A stretch of DNA of 6,192 nt from the NCBI GenBank assembly GCA_018969455.1, contig JAGWYI010000268.1, forward strand, positions 1-6,192. Reading direction: 5' to 3'. The notes below the pieces were generated by a model. It was not told the origin of the DNA. It saw only the letters and a list, made by a program, of their open reading frames with translations, and searched no databases. This document shows positions 4,738 to 6,192 of this stretch, one piece after another (position 1 is the stretch's first letter; every line of letters begins with the position of its first letter). The stretch is from Bacteroidota bacterium. GTDB taxonomy: Bacteria; Bacteroidota; Bacteroidia; Chitinophagales; Saprospiraceae. A program made the translations under genes and the position numbers.

Positions 4738-6108
4738 ATGAATACGCAAAAACGAGTAAGTCTGACGGTCTTTTCACTCATTATAGTGGCATTCGCCTGG
4801 TATTCCTGTACCAAACCCACCGCCTTTGGGTCGGATCTGTTGAGTGGCGATGCAGTGGAGGCAGATTTTACCGATACCATCACGGTCAATTTTACGGTAC
4901 TCCGGGAAGATTCCACCATTACATCCGACCTTTCGTCTACGACAAGTTTGTTTTTGTGCGGCCAATTGAATGATCCCATTTTCGGCACTTCCAAAGCCGA
5001 AATCTTCTCCCTGATGAATCTTAGCATCCTGGATCCCGGGTTTGACAGTTCACGCCATAAACTGGATTCGGTTGTGCTCTATCTGGCCTACAACGCCTCC
5101 GGGGTATACGGAGATACCACCCAGGCTTTCAATCTCAAGGTGTTCCAACTGGATCGGACCCTGGGTTGGGATAGTTCTTATTATTCCCGCACGGCCATTC
5201 CGGCCAGCAAGGAAATTGGCGGGATCGATCAATTTTACGCCAAACCCAATACCAAAGACAGCTTGTTTGTCTCTTCCACCAGAGCGGCTTTCATCCGAGT
5301 TCCGCTTACCAAGGAATTTGGCGAATCTTTGCTCTACATGGATAGCTTATCCACCACCGATGACACCCTGTTTTACCTGAAATTTCACGGCCTGAAAATT
5401 GAAGTTACCCCAGCCAATGGAACACTTCCCGGGGGTATGCTTGCTTTCAACCTCAATGATGCCAATTACAGCCGTATGCGCTTGTATTTCAAACAGGATG
5501 ACACCCTTAAGTCGACATATGATTATTACTTTGAAGGCTGTAACAAGTTTTCCCGTTTCGTTCATAACTATACCGGTAGTCAGGCTGGCGCTGCCATCAA
5601 AAAACCGGCAGAAAATTTGCTGTATGTGCAAGGCATGAACGGTCTGCGTTTGAAAATGGAGCTGCCTTACATTGATAAATTGAAAAACATTGTGGTAAAC
5701 GATGCGGATCTGGTATTAACCACTGCTACCTTAAACGACGACATTCCGGTGCTGAGCAACAACCCGGTAAGCCAAATGGTAAATACTTACTCCGTGGGCG
5801 ACACATTGTATTATTTTTCCGAAGATGTGAATTATTCCATCGGGATAACAGGCGCCAACGGATTTAGTTTGTTTGGCGGTTATCCTGAAACAGAGGTAGA
5901 AAATGGAGTGACCCTTACGCGTTACCGAATGGCCTTGTCAGATCGGCTTCAGCACATGATTGAAGAATCACCTTCCGATCCGCACAAAAAAGTATTGTAT
6001 TTAAATGTATACCCTCAAAATCGAAGTGCCATGCGCGCCATATTTTATGGCCCAAAGAGCCCAGTTTTTCCGGCGAAAATTGCATTAAAATACACCAAAT
6101 TGAAGTAA
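4738..6108 (+). CDS. DUF4270 family lipoprotein
   Basis: 456 residues, predicted lipoprotein of the cell envelope. The ATG at 4738 begins a type II signal: MNTQKR, hydrophobic residues 8-20, then WYSC with the lipidated cysteine at 24 followed by TKPTAFGSDLL. The SC-K-P...GSDLL start and the block LCGQLNDPIFGTSKAEIF (73-90) are hallmarks of DUF4270 (PF14092), as is the ending ALKYTKLK. The rest is rich in alternating beta-type segments, for example KLDSVVLYLAY (108-118) and DTLFYLKFHGLKIEV. An in-frame GTG at 4657 would add 27 residues before the signal peptide and is rejected. Length is normal for the family and no frame disruption is seen. Function is unknown; the family is frequently found directly downstream of the short GT5-like gene, as here. 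No type IX sorting domain is present at the C-terminus. Confidence 0.9.
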   Translation: MNTQKRVSLTVFSLIIVAFAWYSCTKPTAFGSDLLSGDAVEADFTDTITVNFTVLREDSTITSDLSSTTSLFLCGQLNDPIFGTSKAEIFSLMNLSILDPGFDSSRHKLDSVVLYLAYNASGVYGDTTQAFNLKVFQLDRTLGWDSSYYSRTAIPASKEIGGIDQFYAKPNTKDSLFVSSTRAAFIRVPLTKEFGESLLYMDSLSTTDDTLFYLKFHGLKIEVTPANGTLPGGMLAFNLNDANYSRMRLYFKQDDTLKSTYDYYFEGCNKFSRFVHNYTGSQAGAAIKKPAENLLYVQGMNGLRLKMELPYIDKLKNIVVNDADLVLTTATLNDDIPVLSNNPVSQMVNTYSVGDTLYYFSEDVNYSIGITGANGFSLFGGYPETEVENGVTLTRYRMALSDRLQHMIEESPSDPHKKVLYLNVYPQNRSAMRAIFYGPKSPVFPAKIALKYTKLK

Positions 6109-6141
6109 ATTCTGATTTTTATGTCAACGAAGCCACATTTT

Positions 6142-6158
6142 GATGCAATTTCTGCATC
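6142..6158. repeat. Small inverted repeat after the DUF4270 gene
   Basis: GATGCA (6142-6147), loop ATTTC, TGCATC (6153-6158), then TTTGTG. It begins 33 nt after the stop at 6108. The 6-bp stem and short T run make it at best a weak terminator; it may instead be part of the control region of the next gene. CATCTTTG at 6155-6162 differs from the -7 consensus by one base. A second perfect palindrome, ATCTGCAGAT, lies at 6181-6190. The rest of the right edge holds no gene start. Confidence 0.3.
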
Positions 6159-6192
6159 TTTGTGTGCTTCTTGTTTCGGCATCTGCAGATCG

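Overview
The window looks like chromosomal DNA from a member of the Bacteroidota, probably near the Saprospiria/Chitinophagia side. That placement is inference. The supporting signs are: a GT5-type 'glycogen synthase' that stops after its N-terminal domain and is followed by a DUF4270 lipoprotein, a pairing I know only from this phylum; an HD phosphohydrolase with the local sequence typical of Bacteroidota homologues; an SC-K lipoprotein signal; no clear Shine-Dalgarno sequences; and promoter-like boxes of the Bacteroidota type (TTTG, then about 20 nt, then TAnnTTTG). All five genes read on the + strand. There are no tRNAs, rRNAs, CRISPR arrays or transposase genes.

Layout. 1-1083: an HD-domain phosphohydrolase related to SAMHD1/YdhJ, with its start lost off the left edge. 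1196-2572: an exported protein made of about fourteen 23-residue repeats, split by a cysteine-bearing interruption and ending in a peptidoglycan-binding domain. 2573-3084: a long intergenic region with a strong terminator hairpin, an AT-rich stretch, a putative promoter with a perfect 14-bp palindrome just downstream, and a leader stem-loop. 3085-3393: a small protein with the pattern of the muconolactone isomerase-like (dimeric alpha/beta barrel) fold. 3394-3722: an intergenic region ending in a near-consensus -7 box. 3723-4541: the N-terminal-only GT5 protein, which lacks the usual K-T-G-G-L ADP-glucose loop. 4542-4737: a leader with a nested inverted repeat. 4738-6108: the DUF4270 lipoprotein. 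6109-6192: the start of another intergenic region.

How the genes may work together. The glycosyltransferase-like gene and the DUF4270 gene form a pair 196 nt apart and probably share a role that is not classical glycogen synthesis; this is inference from their usual co-occurrence and the missing catalytic loop. The repeat/peptidoglycan-binding protein seems to be a stand-alone periplasmic structural protein. The HD enzyme and the small barrel protein have no obvious link to their neighbours. The items I find most interesting are the repeat protein, the probable pseudo-enzyme in the GT5/DUF4270 pair, and a short motif, TTTGAT(T)GCAA, that recurs in the non-coding DNA around the three right-hand genes.
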